Under the pieces are notes generated by a model. The model saw nothing but the letters and a program-made list of their open reading frames with translations. It made no database searches and was not told the origin of the DNA. The position numbers and the translations under genes were made by a program. Shown here one piece after another: positions 26,454 to 35,682 of a stretch of DNA of 64,000 nt. Location: positions 372,001 to 436,000 of the forward strand of contig CBDEVW010000006.1 in the NCBI GenBank assembly GCA_965243755.1. The letters run 5' to 3'. The stretch comes from JANSWY01 sp965243755. Lineage in GTDB: Bacteria > Bacteroidota > Bacteroidia > Cytophagales > Cyclobacteriaceae. Every line of letters starts with the position of its first letter. Position 1 is the first letter of the stretch.

Positions 26454-26622
26454 GATCAACACAAGATTTTTACCATAGCAGTGAATCTGCGGCTAATTTG
26501 TTGGCTTGCGTCAATTAGTTTGGTTACCACAAGTTTAGCCAGGTAGTATTAATTGGCTTATAACGGTTTATTATTCGGTGGGGTCCTTTTGAAATTCGAC
26601 TGATCCTGCAGAGTATTTGTTA
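26454..26622 (-). promoter_or_regulatory. Conserved upstream module, copy B
   Basis: This copy carries GATCAACAC (26454), GTCAATTAGT (26510), AACGGTTTATTATT (26562) and GAGTATTTGTTA (26611) in the same order as copy A at 22581-22734, with matching spacing between the distal blocks. It lies upstream of the Cys-rich lipoprotein gene and does not face another gene start, so it must serve that gene. Confidence 0.55.
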
Positions 26623-26656
26623 GAAGCAATATTTTTTTTCAAGACCAGAAAGGCTT

Positions 26657-27037
26657 CTAATTGGTACTTGTCAAACCAACTATTCCCCGCAGTGCCATTA
26701 ATGCACCAAAGCCCCAAACAACAAAATTAAAAATGAATATGCCGCCTCTTGCAGAGGAAATACTGAATAAGATAAAACCAAAAATCACTGCCCCAATGCC
26801 GATTAGTAATTGTGAAGCGGCTTTTCTTTTGAGCAGTTTTGTCTCATTTTTTTCGCGCAGATTACGTTGCTCTCTTTCAAAACTTTCCAGACTTCTGACA
26901 ATGTTTCTTCTAACATCGGGTTCAATGTTATGTTTTTCGAAGATATTGGCTAGTTCCGTAAAGTTGGATCCGTTTTTAATCAAACTATGGCAATACTCCA
27001 GAAGCTCCTCTGGAGTCATTTCACTGATGTGTTTCAT
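26657..27037 (-). CDS. Small two-helix membrane protein
   Basis: A 126-residue protein with an N-terminal helical region (MTPEELLEYCHSLIKNG), a charged coiled-coil-like segment (about 45-72, ESFEREQRNLREKNETKLLK) and two transmembrane helices (about 76-93 and 100-118: LLIGIGAVIFGFILFSI, FIFNFVVWGFGALMALRG). I do not recognise a family. It lies 24 bases downstream of the universal stress protein gene on the same strand, so the two may be co-transcribed. An antisense frame of similar length exists but has no supporting features. Confidence 0.6.
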   Translation of the reverse strand: MKHISEMTPEELLEYCHSLIKNGSNFTELANIFEKHNIEPDVRRNIVRSLESFEREQRNLREKNETKLLKRKAASQLLIGIGAVIFGFILFSISSARGGIFIFNFVVWGFGALMALRGIVGLTSTN

Positions 27038-27060
27038 TGATGAATATTAATAAGTACCCT

Positions 27061-27918
27061 TTATTTTAAGTTCCTTTTATTCAAAACCATTACCGGGATG
27101 TCACTTTTCTTAGTAACCTCTGTGGCGAAGGAATCCTGAAAGAACCTGAAGATCCCAGGGCGTGCATCTGAGATCAGTGCAATAAGCCCGGCATCAATTT
27201 TCTCGGCGAAATACAAAAGGCCGTCCATGTCATCTTCATATTCTACTACACTAATTTCATAATTAGACAATTTGGCGTCCCTGGCGAATTGATTCAATTG
27301 ATCATGAAGTTTCTTCATACCTATTTCACCGGGGGAAACTATGTTTACCACGTGTACTTTCGCATCAAAACATTCAGCCACTGATTTAATCATTGGCAAG
27401 CTGGTTCCCGGGTATTTCTCACCTATCAGGTCAATGGCCAGTGCAATATCAGTGACCTTGTTATACTGTACTCTTTCTTTCAAAGATATTACCGGGATAT
27501 TCAGGTGCTCAATGAGCTGCTCTGTATGGTTACCAGTAAAAAACTCCTGCACGCTCTCTTCTCCTGTTGTGCCAATGATCACCAGGTCAATGTCATATTT
27601 CTTCACATACTTCTGGGTTCCATGTTGAAAACCACTGGATCCCAAGCCGGTATTAACCTTTACAGCACCATTTAAATGAGCAATTTGTTCCTTAAGTTTG
27701 TTCTGGCTCGCCTTGACCAATTGTATGTTATAAAGCGTTTCTTCAGATGTTTCTACCAATTGAGTGTCACCACTAACCAGGAGCTCTGAATCTAGAGGAA
27801 GGTCAATAAAATGAATCAGGTCAATTTCTGATCCACTAAATAGGGCAATGTCATGAGCAAATTGCAGTGCATGGTTTGAAAGGTCGGAGAAATCGGTTGG
27901 AACCAGAATTTTCTTCAT
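27061..27918 (-). CDS. Universal stress protein, tandem UspA domains
   Basis: The ATG at 27916-27918 begins KKILVPTDFSDLSNHALQFA, the classic Usp start; the frame extends slightly upstream but adds nothing. The 285 residues hold two UspA domains. The first ends in VIIGTTGEESVQEFFTGNHTEQLIEHLNIPVISL, close to the GxxxxGxxxxxxGxxxxxxxxxxxxPV signature; the second is more degenerate. Tandem Usp proteins are common in Bacteroidota and bind ATP or respond to stress; no specific role can be read from the sequence. It is divergent from the amidohydrolase gene at 28124. Confidence 0.85.
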   Translation of the reverse strand: MKKILVPTDFSDLSNHALQFAHDIALFSGSEIDLIHFIDLPLDSELLVSGDTQLVETSEETLYNIQLVKASQNKLKEQIAHLNGAVKVNTGLGSSGFQHGTQKYVKKYDIDLVIIGTTGEESVQEFFTGNHTEQLIEHLNIPVISLKERVQYNKVTDIALAIDLIGEKYPGTSLPMIKSVAECFDAKVHVVNIVSPGEIGMKKLHDQLNQFARDAKLSNYEISVVEYEDDMDGLLYFAEKIDAGLIALISDARPGIFRFFQDSFATEVTKKSDIPVMVLNKRNLK

Positions 27919-28123
27919 AGCTAAACGAGTTATTGGTTTACACATATTTATTAAAAAATTGTGAGAATTAGAAGTTGTTGACTGGATGAATTATATATGT
28001 CGGGCACATTTAACCAACCGCCAACTTGCCAAAAATACCACTGATATAAAACCGAACTCAAGATTTAAATCCCTGGAAATTATTTGTGTAATTTGGCCGT
28101 CCGATAAACAAATCAATCTTGAA

Positions 28124-31100
28124 ATGAAGAAAAGGTTATCATATTTAATGATCATGGGAATGGTGGTAATCCAGGCTATGGCGCAGGAAAACTTTCCGGT
28201 CAATGGACCTGATGATCAACGTCCTCAGCTTTACGCATTCACAAATGCGACCATTTTTATAGACTATCAAACAAAGATTGAAAATGCTACCCTGGTGATT
28301 AAGGAAGGTAAAGTCCACCAGGTAGGTCAGACTGTTAAAGTTCCTGGGGGAGCTATTACAAAAGATTTAAGAGGTAAATTCATCTATCCTGCATGGGTTG
28401 AGCCTTATGGGAATTATGGTTTGCCAAAAGCGCCAAAATACAAATGGGACTTTTATTCGGCACCACAATATGAGTCTAAAAAGGAGGGTGCATATGGATG
28501 GAATGAAAATGTATTGGCCGAATTCAATGCCGTGGAGAAGTTTAAGTATGTGGCTAAACATGCGGAAACTTTAAGAAATGCCGGGTTTGGAGCAGTAAAT
28601 ACGGTGATGCAAAATGGGATCATCCGAGGGACGTCTGCAGTGGTGTCATTGGCCGATTTACCGGAGCAGGAACTCGTGATTAAAGACAAGGCGGCTATGA
28701 ATATGTCCTTTCAAAACGCAGCGTCTTCTCAGGCCTACCCCAATTCAATAATGGGTCGTGTCGCTTTGATCAGACAAACCTACTACGATGCTGAATGGTA
28801 TCAGTCTCCGCAAAATCAGAAACAGACCAATCTTACATTGGAGGCTTTTAATAATGCTAAAAATTTGCCGGTCATCTTTGAGGTTACCAATAAACAACGG
28901 GCACTCCTGGCTGATAAAATTGGGGACGAATTTGATCAGCAGTATGTCATAAAAGGCAATGGTGACGAGTACCAGCGAATCAATGAAATCAAGCAAACGG
29001 GTGCTGGATTTATTATTCCGCTCAATTTCCCTGATGCTTATGATGTTGATGATCCCTATGAAGCAATGGATGTTTCCCTCGCGGAAATGAAACACTGGGA
29101 GATGGCACCTGCCAATGCCAGATTCCTCAGTGATGCCAATATAGAATTTGCATTTACGGCGGATGGGCTTAAAAAGAAGTCGGATTACCTGAATAATGTA
29201 AGAAAGTCTGTAAAATATGGCCTGAATGAGTCAAAAGCACTTAAAGCCATGACTTATACTCCAGCAAGATTTCTGGGAGTTCATAATGAAGTAGGAAATT
29301 TGAAAAAAGGGGCTCTGGCTAATTTCATCATTTCCTCCGGTAATATTTTTGAAGGGGAGACCCTTATCTATGAGAACTGGGTGCAGGGGACGAGGACCAA
29401 GATTACAGACATGGATATTCCGGACCATTCGGGAAAATATGAGCTTAAAATAGGGGAGACCACCTATCAGATGGAAATATCAGGTTTACCTGGTAAACAT
29501 TCTGTTAAAGTGATGCCGAATGATACGGTGACCTATAATGCCAAATCCTCATTTGAAATCGAAAATATTAGCTTTAGTTTCAAGACTTCTCTAGATGAGA
29601 GCCTATACATGAGATTGTCAGGATATGCAGTGTTCGGTGGGTTTAAGGGAAAGGCACAGCAACCAGATGGCAGCTGGATTGATTGGCAGGCTACAAAAAC
29701 CGCTAAAATCGAGAAAGAACAAAAGGAAGATGATGAGGAGGATGTTTCCATTGGAGATATAATTTATCCGTTTGTGGCTTATGGAAATAGAGAATTGCCA
29801 GTTGCAGAAAAATTGTTGTTCAGGAATGCAACCGTATGGACCAACGAGAAGGAGGGTATCCTGGAAAATACCGATGTGTTGGTAGAGAATGGCAAAATTG
29901 CAATGATTGGTAAAAGCCTGCCTGCCAGTGATGCTAAAGTTATCGATGCGACCGGGAAGCATCTCACCAGTGGAATAATTGACGAACATTCGCACATTGC
30001 GCTAAGTTCAGTCAATGAGGCATCTCATGCCGTATCAGCAGAAGTAAGGATGTACGATGCACTTGATGCGGAAGACATTCAGATCTATCGTCAACTGGCT
30101 GGCGGGGTTACAGCGGCTCAGCTACTTCATGGTTCAGCAAATCCTGTAGGTGGCCAGTCTGCACTGGTGAAATTCAGATGGGGTCGCTCAGCGAATGAAA
30201 TGAGAATAAAAGGAGCAGATGGATTTATAAAGTTTGCTCTTGGAGAAAATGTAAAGCAATCAAATTGGGGAGACAAGCAAACGGTAAGGTATCCTCAAAC
30301 CAGGATGGGAGTAGAGCAGGTATTTATGGATGCCTTCACCAGGGCGCTTGCTTATGATGAGAAATGGAAGTCCTATAATGCCTTGTCTGCTAAAGAAAAA
30401 CGATTTGCGCCAAAGCCAAGAAGGGATCTGCAACTGGAGGCGTTGGCTGAAATCATCAATAGTAAAAGGTTCATCACTTGCCACTCATACGTCCAATCCG
30501 AAATCAACATGTTGATGAAGGTGGCGGAAGCCTTTGGGTTTAGTGTCAATACTTTCACCCACATATTGGAGGGATATAAGGTGGCGGATAAAATGGCTAA
30601 ACACGGTGCAGGGGGGTCAACATTCTCAGACTGGTGGGCCTATAAATATGAAGTGAAAGAAGCAATCCCCTACAACGCTGCAATTATGACTCAGGCTGGG
30701 GTAACGGTAGCAATTAATTCCGATGATGAAGAAATGGCACGAAGGCTAAACCAGGAAACTGCCAAAACAATTAAGTATGGTGATGTATCAGAGGAAGACG
30801 CCTGGAAAATGGTAACGCTTAATCCAGCAAAACTATTACACCTTGATGACAGAATGGGTAGTGTAAAGGTGGGTAAAGACGCAGATTTGGTCCTTTGGAG
30901 TGACAATCCATTATCCATTTATTCGAAAGCCGAAAAAACATTGGTGGATGGGATTATCTACTATGACATTGAAAAAGATAAAGCATTACGTGAGGCATTG
31001 GAGAAAGAAAGAATCAGACTGATCAATAAAATGAGGGGAGAAAAGAAGAATGGTGCCAAAACACAGAAGCCGGCTAAAAAGGTAGATCATAAATGGCACT

Positions 31101-31144
31101 GTGGGGATATAGTTTATGACAATAATCTAGGGACCGATGAATAA
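28124..31144 (+). CDS. Exported amidohydrolase with duplicated domain
   Basis: The ATG at 28124 starts a signal peptide (KKRLSYLMIMGMVVIQAMAQ); upstream codons are not credible. The 1006-residue protein has two amidohydrolase-like halves. The first (about 35-440) starts YAFTNATIFIDYQTKIENATLVI but lacks the HxH motif (PAWVEPYGNYG at the equivalent place), so it is probably inactive. The second (about 560-970) has IIDEHSHIAL with HSH, FITCHSYVQSEINM, FTHILEGYKVADKMAKHG and INSDDEEM, the metal-site pattern of imidazolonepropionase/dihydroorotase-like enzymes. Both halves end with LNPAKLLHLDDRMGSVKVGKDADLVLWS-type sequences. The substrate is unknown. It is followed by, and overlaps, another family member. 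Confidence 0.85.
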   Translation: MKKRLSYLMIMGMVVIQAMAQENFPVNGPDDQRPQLYAFTNATIFIDYQTKIENATLVIKEGKVHQVGQTVKVPGGAITKDLRGKFIYPAWVEPYGNYGLPKAPKYKWDFYSAPQYESKKEGAYGWNENVLAEFNAVEKFKYVAKHAETLRNAGFGAVNTVMQNGIIRGTSAVVSLADLPEQELVIKDKAAMNMSFQNAASSQAYPNSIMGRVALIRQTYYDAEWYQSPQNQKQTNLTLEAFNNAKNLPVIFEVTNKQRALLADKIGDEFDQQYVIKGNGDEYQRINEIKQTGAGFIIPLNFPDAYDVDDPYEAMDVSLAEMKHWEMAPANARFLSDANIEFAFTADGLKKKSDYLNNVRKSVKYGLNESKALKAMTYTPARFLGVHNEVGNLKKGALANFIISSGNIFEGETLIYENWVQGTRTKITDMDIPDHSGKYELKIGETTYQMEISGLPGKHSVKVMPNDTVTYNAKSSFEIENISFSFKTSLDESLYMRLSGYAVFGGFKGKAQQPDGSWIDWQATKTAKIEKEQKEDDEEDVSIGDIIYPFVAYGNRELPVAEKLLFRNATVWTNEKEGILENTDVLVENGKIAMIGKSLPASDAKVIDATGKHLTSGIIDEHSHIALSSVNEASHAVSAEVRMYDALDAEDIQIYRQLAGGVTAAQLLHGSANPVGGQSALVKFRWGRSANEMRIKGADGFIKFALGENVKQSNWGDKQTVRYPQTRMGVEQVFMDAFTRALAYDEKWKSYNALSAKEKRFAPKPRRDLQLEALAEIINSKRFITCHSYVQSEINMLMKVAEAFGFSVNTFTHILEGYKVADKMAKHGAGGSTFSDWWAYKYEVKEAIPYNAAIMTQAGVTVAINSDDEEMARRLNQETAKTIKYGDVSEEDAWKMVTLNPAKLLHLDDRMGSVKVGKDADLVLWSDNPLSIYSKAEKTLVDGIIYYDIEKDKALREALEKERIRLINKMRGEKKNGAKTQKPAKKVDHKWHCGDIVYDNNLGTDE

Positions 31145-32465
31145 TTTGAGCACGATGAAAAAATTAACAGGCATACTAATTTTATTAATATACTTTGCTG
31201 CAAACACCACTCTTGCTCAGGTTCCTGAACCGGCAGCACCGCAGACGGAATCTATTCTGCTGGTAGGAGGGACGGCACACATCGGCAATGGTGAAGTGAT
31301 TGAGAATTCAGTGATATCCATAGTGGATGGTAAAATCGGTATTTGTGCTGATGCGACGCGGGTAAGGCTGGATATGTCTCAATTTGATCAGAAAATTGAT
31401 GTGTCCGGGAAGCATATTTACCCGGGACTGATTCTTCCGTCGACTAACCTTGGGCTGGAGGAGATCAGTGCTGTTCGGGCCACCAGAGATTACAATGAAG
31501 TAGGCGGACTGAACCCAAATGTCAGAAGCCTGATTGCTTATAATACCGATTCGGAATTGATTCCTACATTAAGGTATAATGGTATTTTGCTGGCACAAAC
31601 TACTCCGGAGGGAGGACTTGTGTCGGGTACGTCATCAATCATGAAACTTGATGGCTGGAACTGGGAAGACGCAGCATACCAAATGGATGATGGGGTACAT
31701 ATCAATTGGCCTCAGAAACAACTGGGACCAAAGTGGTGGCTTGGTGAATCAAGAGGACAGGAAAATAAAAAATATGGAGAATCGGTCCAGCAAATCAAAA
31801 CTTTGTTTGAAGACGCCAGGTCCTACCATGCGATTACCGGAGATAAGTCAAAAAATCTAAAACTCGAAGCACTTAAAGGAGTATTGGAAGGAACAAAGAG
31901 GCTGTACATTCACACAGAAAACAGGGCGGAAATTATAGAAAGTGTTCAATGGGCAAAAAATGTTGCCGGGATTGATAATGTAGTGATTGTTGGTGCCAGC
32001 GAAGCATATTATGCCATTGACTTCTTAAAAGAACATAACATACCGGTTATCTTGGGAAATGTACATGAATTGCCCAACAGACCAGAGGAGGCCATTGACT
32101 TGCCCTACAGATTGCCGTCAATCCTTACCAAAAATGGCTTGGTTGTGGCATTGGCCTACAATGGGAGACTGGCCAGTTCCCGAAACCTTCCCTTTTATGC
32201 AGGAACTGCAGCAGCATATGGATTGAGCAAGGAAGAAGCTTTGAAATTAGTAACCTCCAATGCAGCGGAAATATTGGGCATATCCGACAGAACCGGTACG
32301 TTGGAACCTGGTAAAGATGCCAATATTGTTGTCTCCTCAGGGGATATGTTAGATATGCGTTTTAGTAAAGTTGAAATTGCATTTATTGAAGGGAAAAAGC
32401 TCAATCTGGATGGGAAACAGCAATTGCTCCATCAAAGATTCAAGAATAAATACGAAGACAACTAG
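31137..32465 (+). CDS. Amidohydrolase-like protein lacking metal ligands
   Basis: A 442-residue exported protein whose first codon overlaps the previous gene by eight bases. The ATG at 31155 (signal peptide KKLTGILILLIYFAANTTLAQ) is an equally possible start. It has the amidohydrolase composite beta-sandwich at both ends (IENSVISIVDGKIGICADA; GISDRTGTLEPGKDANIVVSSG). The expected HxH stretch reads YPGLILPSTNLGLEE, without histidines, and no downstream His/Asp set is obvious. It resembles the inactive first half of its neighbour and may act as a partner subunit. Translational coupling with the upstream gene and a strong terminator after it support a two-gene operon. Confidence 0.82.
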   Translation: MNNLSTMKKLTGILILLIYFAANTTLAQVPEPAAPQTESILLVGGTAHIGNGEVIENSVISIVDGKIGICADATRVRLDMSQFDQKIDVSGKHIYPGLILPSTNLGLEEISAVRATRDYNEVGGLNPNVRSLIAYNTDSELIPTLRYNGILLAQTTPEGGLVSGTSSIMKLDGWNWEDAAYQMDDGVHINWPQKQLGPKWWLGESRGQENKKYGESVQQIKTLFEDARSYHAITGDKSKNLKLEALKGVLEGTKRLYIHTENRAEIIESVQWAKNVAGIDNVVIVGASEAYYAIDFLKEHNIPVILGNVHELPNRPEEAIDLPYRLPSILTKNGLVVALAYNGRLASSRNLPFYAGTAAAYGLSKEEALKLVTSNAAEILGISDRTGTLEPGKDANIVVSSGDMLDMRFSKVEIAFIEGKKLNLDGKQQLLHQRFKNKYEDN

Positions 32466-32480
32466 CTGATATAAAGAAAG

Positions 32481-32527
32481 ATAAAGTTCGAATTTTATGG
32501 TAATTGAGTTCGAACTTTATTTTTTTT
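32481..32527 (+). terminator. Intrinsic terminator of the amidohydrolase operon
   Basis: ATAAAGTTCGAA (32481-32492) and TTCGAACTTTAT (32509-32520) form a perfect 12-bp stem with a 16-base loop, followed by seven T. Confidence 0.85.
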
Positions 32528-32529
32528 CA

Positions 32530-32537
32530 TAGTTTTG
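32530..32537 (+). promoter_or_regulatory. Candidate -7 box for the MopE-repeat gene
   Basis: TAGTTTTG matches TAnnTTTG exactly, 43 bases before the ATG at 32580 and directly after the preceding terminator. No convincing -33 element is seen. Confidence 0.4.
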
Positions 32538-32579
32538 GGTTGATTTAGATAAACCATACTTAACCTAAAACCATGTAAC

Positions 32580-34595
32580 ATGAAAGTACTAAAACATCTG
32601 TTATGGGCATTTTTTGCCGCATTCCTAATGGCCTGTGGAGCCGATGAGCCCCAGGAAGAACAAGAGGGCCAAATTACATTTACCATTGAAAACGTACTCA
32701 ACCAGAAGTCTGGCGGTAGAACTGAAGCTGATGCAGCAGACATTACCTACGCACTAATTACTATTGAAAATGATCAGGGTGATGTTGTTATGGACCGTGA
32801 GCAGGTTAATGTTTCTCCATTTGGAGATGGGTTCATTACGGACCCCGTTACACTCATTACAGGAGATTACAACCTTACTGAATTTATCCTGATGAATGAC
32901 GCGGATGAAGTGATATTCGCTACACCCCTTGCGGGCTCGGATCTTGCTTATCTGGTAAGTAATCCTTTGCCGCTGGCCTTTACCATTACTGCCAACAGTA
33001 CTACAGAACTGGCACCTGAGGTGATTGACGTTACCGCGTCAGTTCCTGAACAATACGGATACTTTGGAATGAACTTTACCATTATTGAGACGTTTGACCT
33101 GATGATTACTGTGTTGGAACAAGATGCATCAGGTAGCTACAATCCGGTATCTTACCAATTGGCGATTAGTTCACAAGGCGCACAGGTGACAAGTAAAGCC
33201 CTTCCTTCGGGTGTTTCTGTCATTAAATTAAGAAGTGACATTACGGAATACACCCTTGACGTCACTTCTAATGGCGGATATGACTTCAGCAGAACTTATG
33301 GTGTGTCAGAGCTCACAGCACATGACATAGACAGCAGTAATCCATTGACCATTTTGGTTGGACCTGATGGTGGTACTTCGGTTGGAGATCCGTGTTCATT
33401 AGCTGCAGAATGTGGGCCAGGCTTTACATGCTCCAACAACACATGCCAGGTTGATGCAGATGGGGATGGTAACCCGGATGAGATTTGTGGCGATGGTATA
33501 GACAATGATTTTGATGGTGATGTTGATGAGGGTTGTTCTGGTCAGGATGCTGATGGTGACGGACATACGACAGATGCTGGAGATTGTGATGACGGAGATG
33601 CAAATGTACATCCAGGCGCAGTTGAAGTCTGCGGGGATATGATAGATAACAATTGCAATGGGATTATAGATGAAAACTGTGGGACTGATGCAGATGGGGA
33701 TGGCGTTACTGCGGAAAATGGTGACTGTGATGATCTTGATCCTGCTGTTTATCCTGGAGCTGCGGAGATATGCGGAGACATGATTGATAATGATTGTGAT
33801 GGGTTTACTGACGAAAATTGTGGTACTGATGCCGACGGTGATGGCGTGACCCTGGAAGACGGTGATTGTGATGATTCAGATGCTACCGTTTACCCTGGAG
33901 CAACAGAAATTTGTGGCGATGGTGTAGACAATAACTGCAATGGTGTGATCGATGAAAATTGTGCCAATGTAGATAATGATGGCGATGGTCAATCTGCAGT
34001 AGATGGCGATTGTGATGACACCAACCCTACAGTGCATTTGGGTGCGGCAGAAATTTGTGATGGAATAGATAATGATTGTGATGGGTTTGTTGATGAAGAT
34101 TGCTCATACAGTGATATAGATGGAGATGGGGTGACTGTTGGTGCTGGCGACTGTGATGACTTTAACTCTTCAATATATCCAGGGGCAACTGATGTTTGTG
34201 GTGACAACCTTGACAATGATTGTAATGGCATAGTAGATGATAATTGCCAGGATAATGATGGTGACGGATTTACTGTGGGTGATGGTGATTGTAATGACAA
34301 CAATGCAACTGTTTATCCTGGAGCACCTGAGATTTGTGGCGATGGAATCGATAATGATTGCAATGGAGCGATTGAAAATGAGGTCACTTATTACAGAGAT
34401 GCGGATGGTGATGGCTTTGGTTCATTTACCAATACCACCACATCATGCTCCGGACCGCCACCAGGGTTTACATTTACCAGCTCAGATTGCAATGATTTTG
34501 ATCCAATGATTTACCCAGGAGCGCCTGAAATATGTGATGGTCAGGACAGCAACTGTAATGGAATCCCTGATGATGGTTGTACTGATCCACAATAA
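32580..34595 (+). CDS. MopE-type metal-binding repeat lipoprotein
   Basis: A 671-residue lipoprotein with lipobox AFLMAC (Cys about residue 19). The first 270 residues form beta-rich domains with no clear family. From about residue 285 onward there are seven repeats of the form DCDDxDxxxxPGAxEICGDGIDNDCNG, interleaved with DADGDGxT segments. These are putative Ca-binding motifs as in MopE and thrombospondin type 3-like repeats. Conserved Cys pairs would stabilise each unit. No T9SS sorting domain follows, so outer-membrane lipid anchoring is expected. Many repeats show codon drift, so the array is old rather than recently expanded. The function is probably cell-surface adhesion or metal binding (inference). 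Confidence 0.8.
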   Translation: MKVLKHLLWAFFAAFLMACGADEPQEEQEGQITFTIENVLNQKSGGRTEADAADITYALITIENDQGDVVMDREQVNVSPFGDGFITDPVTLITGDYNLTEFILMNDADEVIFATPLAGSDLAYLVSNPLPLAFTITANSTTELAPEVIDVTASVPEQYGYFGMNFTIIETFDLMITVLEQDASGSYNPVSYQLAISSQGAQVTSKALPSGVSVIKLRSDITEYTLDVTSNGGYDFSRTYGVSELTAHDIDSSNPLTILVGPDGGTSVGDPCSLAAECGPGFTCSNNTCQVDADGDGNPDEICGDGIDNDFDGDVDEGCSGQDADGDGHTTDAGDCDDGDANVHPGAVEVCGDMIDNNCNGIIDENCGTDADGDGVTAENGDCDDLDPAVYPGAAEICGDMIDNDCDGFTDENCGTDADGDGVTLEDGDCDDSDATVYPGATEICGDGVDNNCNGVIDENCANVDNDGDGQSAVDGDCDDTNPTVHLGAAEICDGIDNDCDGFVDEDCSYSDIDGDGVTVGAGDCDDFNSSIYPGATDVCGDNLDNDCNGIVDDNCQDNDGDGFTVGDGDCNDNNATVYPGAPEICGDGIDNDCNGAIENEVTYYRDADGDGFGSFTNTTTSCSGPPPGFTFTSSDCNDFDPMIYPGAPEICDGQDSNCNGIPDDGCTDPQ

Positions 34596-34620
34596 ATTTA
34601 AAATAACTCTTTGATGTTTA

Positions 34621-34650
34621 AGGCACTCAGGTATTGAGTGCCTTTTTTTT
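34621..34650 (+). terminator. Intrinsic terminator of the MopE-repeat gene
   Basis: AGGCACTCA pairs perfectly with TGAGTGCCT around the loop GGTAT and is followed by eight T. Confidence 0.9.
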
Positions 34651-34706
34651 GTAATTCGCAATTATTATCAAAAACCAAAAAATATAAGTCGCTAGTCTTG
34701 TGGTAA

Positions 34707-35585
34707 ATGTTGATGGAAAACAAGCACAGTCATATTGAGAGGGCCGTTCGGTATATAGAACAAAACCTTACCCGAAAAATTGATCTGGACCTTATTGCCA
34801 GAGAGGCATATTATTCAAAGTATCATTTTTTAAGGGTATTCCAGGCTTTTACAGGTTTGTCTCCAGCGGAGTATACCAGGAAAAGGAGACTTACTGAATC
34901 GGCAAATAGTTTAATTCATACAGACAGGCCAATTCTTTCCATTGCCCTGGAGTATCAGTTCGAGTCGCAGGAATCATTTACCAGGTCGTTTCGGAAATAT
35001 TATCAGATGACCCCAGGCGCTTACCGTAAAAAAGGACTGGATCAGGTGGTTTTTCATCAATATTCTTATTCAGAAAAATTTATAGAACGCATGAAACACA
35101 TGAATATGGAACCTGAGATTCGGTGGACTGACGACAAAACATTGGTAGGTATTTCTGCCAGAACCTCAATGAACAACAATAAAATCCCCGGAATGTGGCA
35201 GGAGTTTTTACCCCATATACCTGGGATCAAAAACAGGGAAAATACGGATAGGTACTTGTGGCATCCTTTTGAGCCTGATCTGAAAATTGAAGAGGTAACT
35301 GATGACTATGAGTTTGAAAAATGGGTAGCTGTAGAAGTCAGAGATGATACAGAGATTCCTTCACATCTGCAATGCTATAAGGCTAAGGGTGGAAAGTATG
35401 CTGTTTACATTCACAAAGGAACAGTGAAGACATTCACAGAGACAAATGCCTATGTATTTGGGAGTCTATTCCCGAAATCCGGTCTGGAGTTTGATGAAAG
35501 GGATGATTTTGTTCGATATGGAGAGCATTTTTTAGGCCCAATGGATGAGCGATCAGAACTGGAAATCTGGATACCTGTTAAATAA
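34707..35585 (+). CDS. AraC family regulator with GyrI-like effector domain
   Basis: A 292-residue transcription factor (ATG at 34707, alternative at 34713). Residues about 8-108 are the AraC DNA-binding domain with two helix-turn-helix units: LDLIAREAYYSKYHFLRVFQ and SIALEYQFESQESFTRSFRK, then YYQMTPGAYRKK. Residues about 130-292 form a GyrI-like/effector-binding domain (LVGISARTS, GGKYAVYIHKGTVKTFTETNAYVFG, LEIWIPV), as in Rob and related regulators that bind small hydrophobic ligands. The target is unknown; an autoregulatory or drug-response role is typical of the architecture. No neighbouring target gene is obvious. Confidence 0.9.
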   Translation: MLMENKHSHIERAVRYIEQNLTRKIDLDLIAREAYYSKYHFLRVFQAFTGLSPAEYTRKRRLTESANSLIHTDRPILSIALEYQFESQESFTRSFRKYYQMTPGAYRKKGLDQVVFHQYSYSEKFIERMKHMNMEPEIRWTDDKTLVGISARTSMNNNKIPGMWQEFLPHIPGIKNRENTDRYLWHPFEPDLKIEEVTDDYEFEKWVAVEVRDDTEIPSHLQCYKAKGGKYAVYIHKGTVKTFTETNAYVFGSLFPKSGLEFDERDDFVRYGEHFLGPMDERSELEIWIPVK

Positions 35586-35682
35586 AGCTGCGTGAATTTA
35601 CAGTCTTGAATCTGGTATCTTACATGAATTATTCTAGCTTAAAGCAATATTCCTGTTTTCTCATAAAATAAACCCGGATCAA

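Noticed and set aside
26661..27050. Long plus-strand open frame opposite the two-helix membrane protein
   Set aside because: It is antisense to a gene with better features (coiled coil and two membrane helices) and has no domain or start context of its own.
33480..34580. Repetitive DNA that might be a CRISPR or satellite array
   Set aside because: The periodicity is from in-frame MopE-like protein repeats with variable codons.
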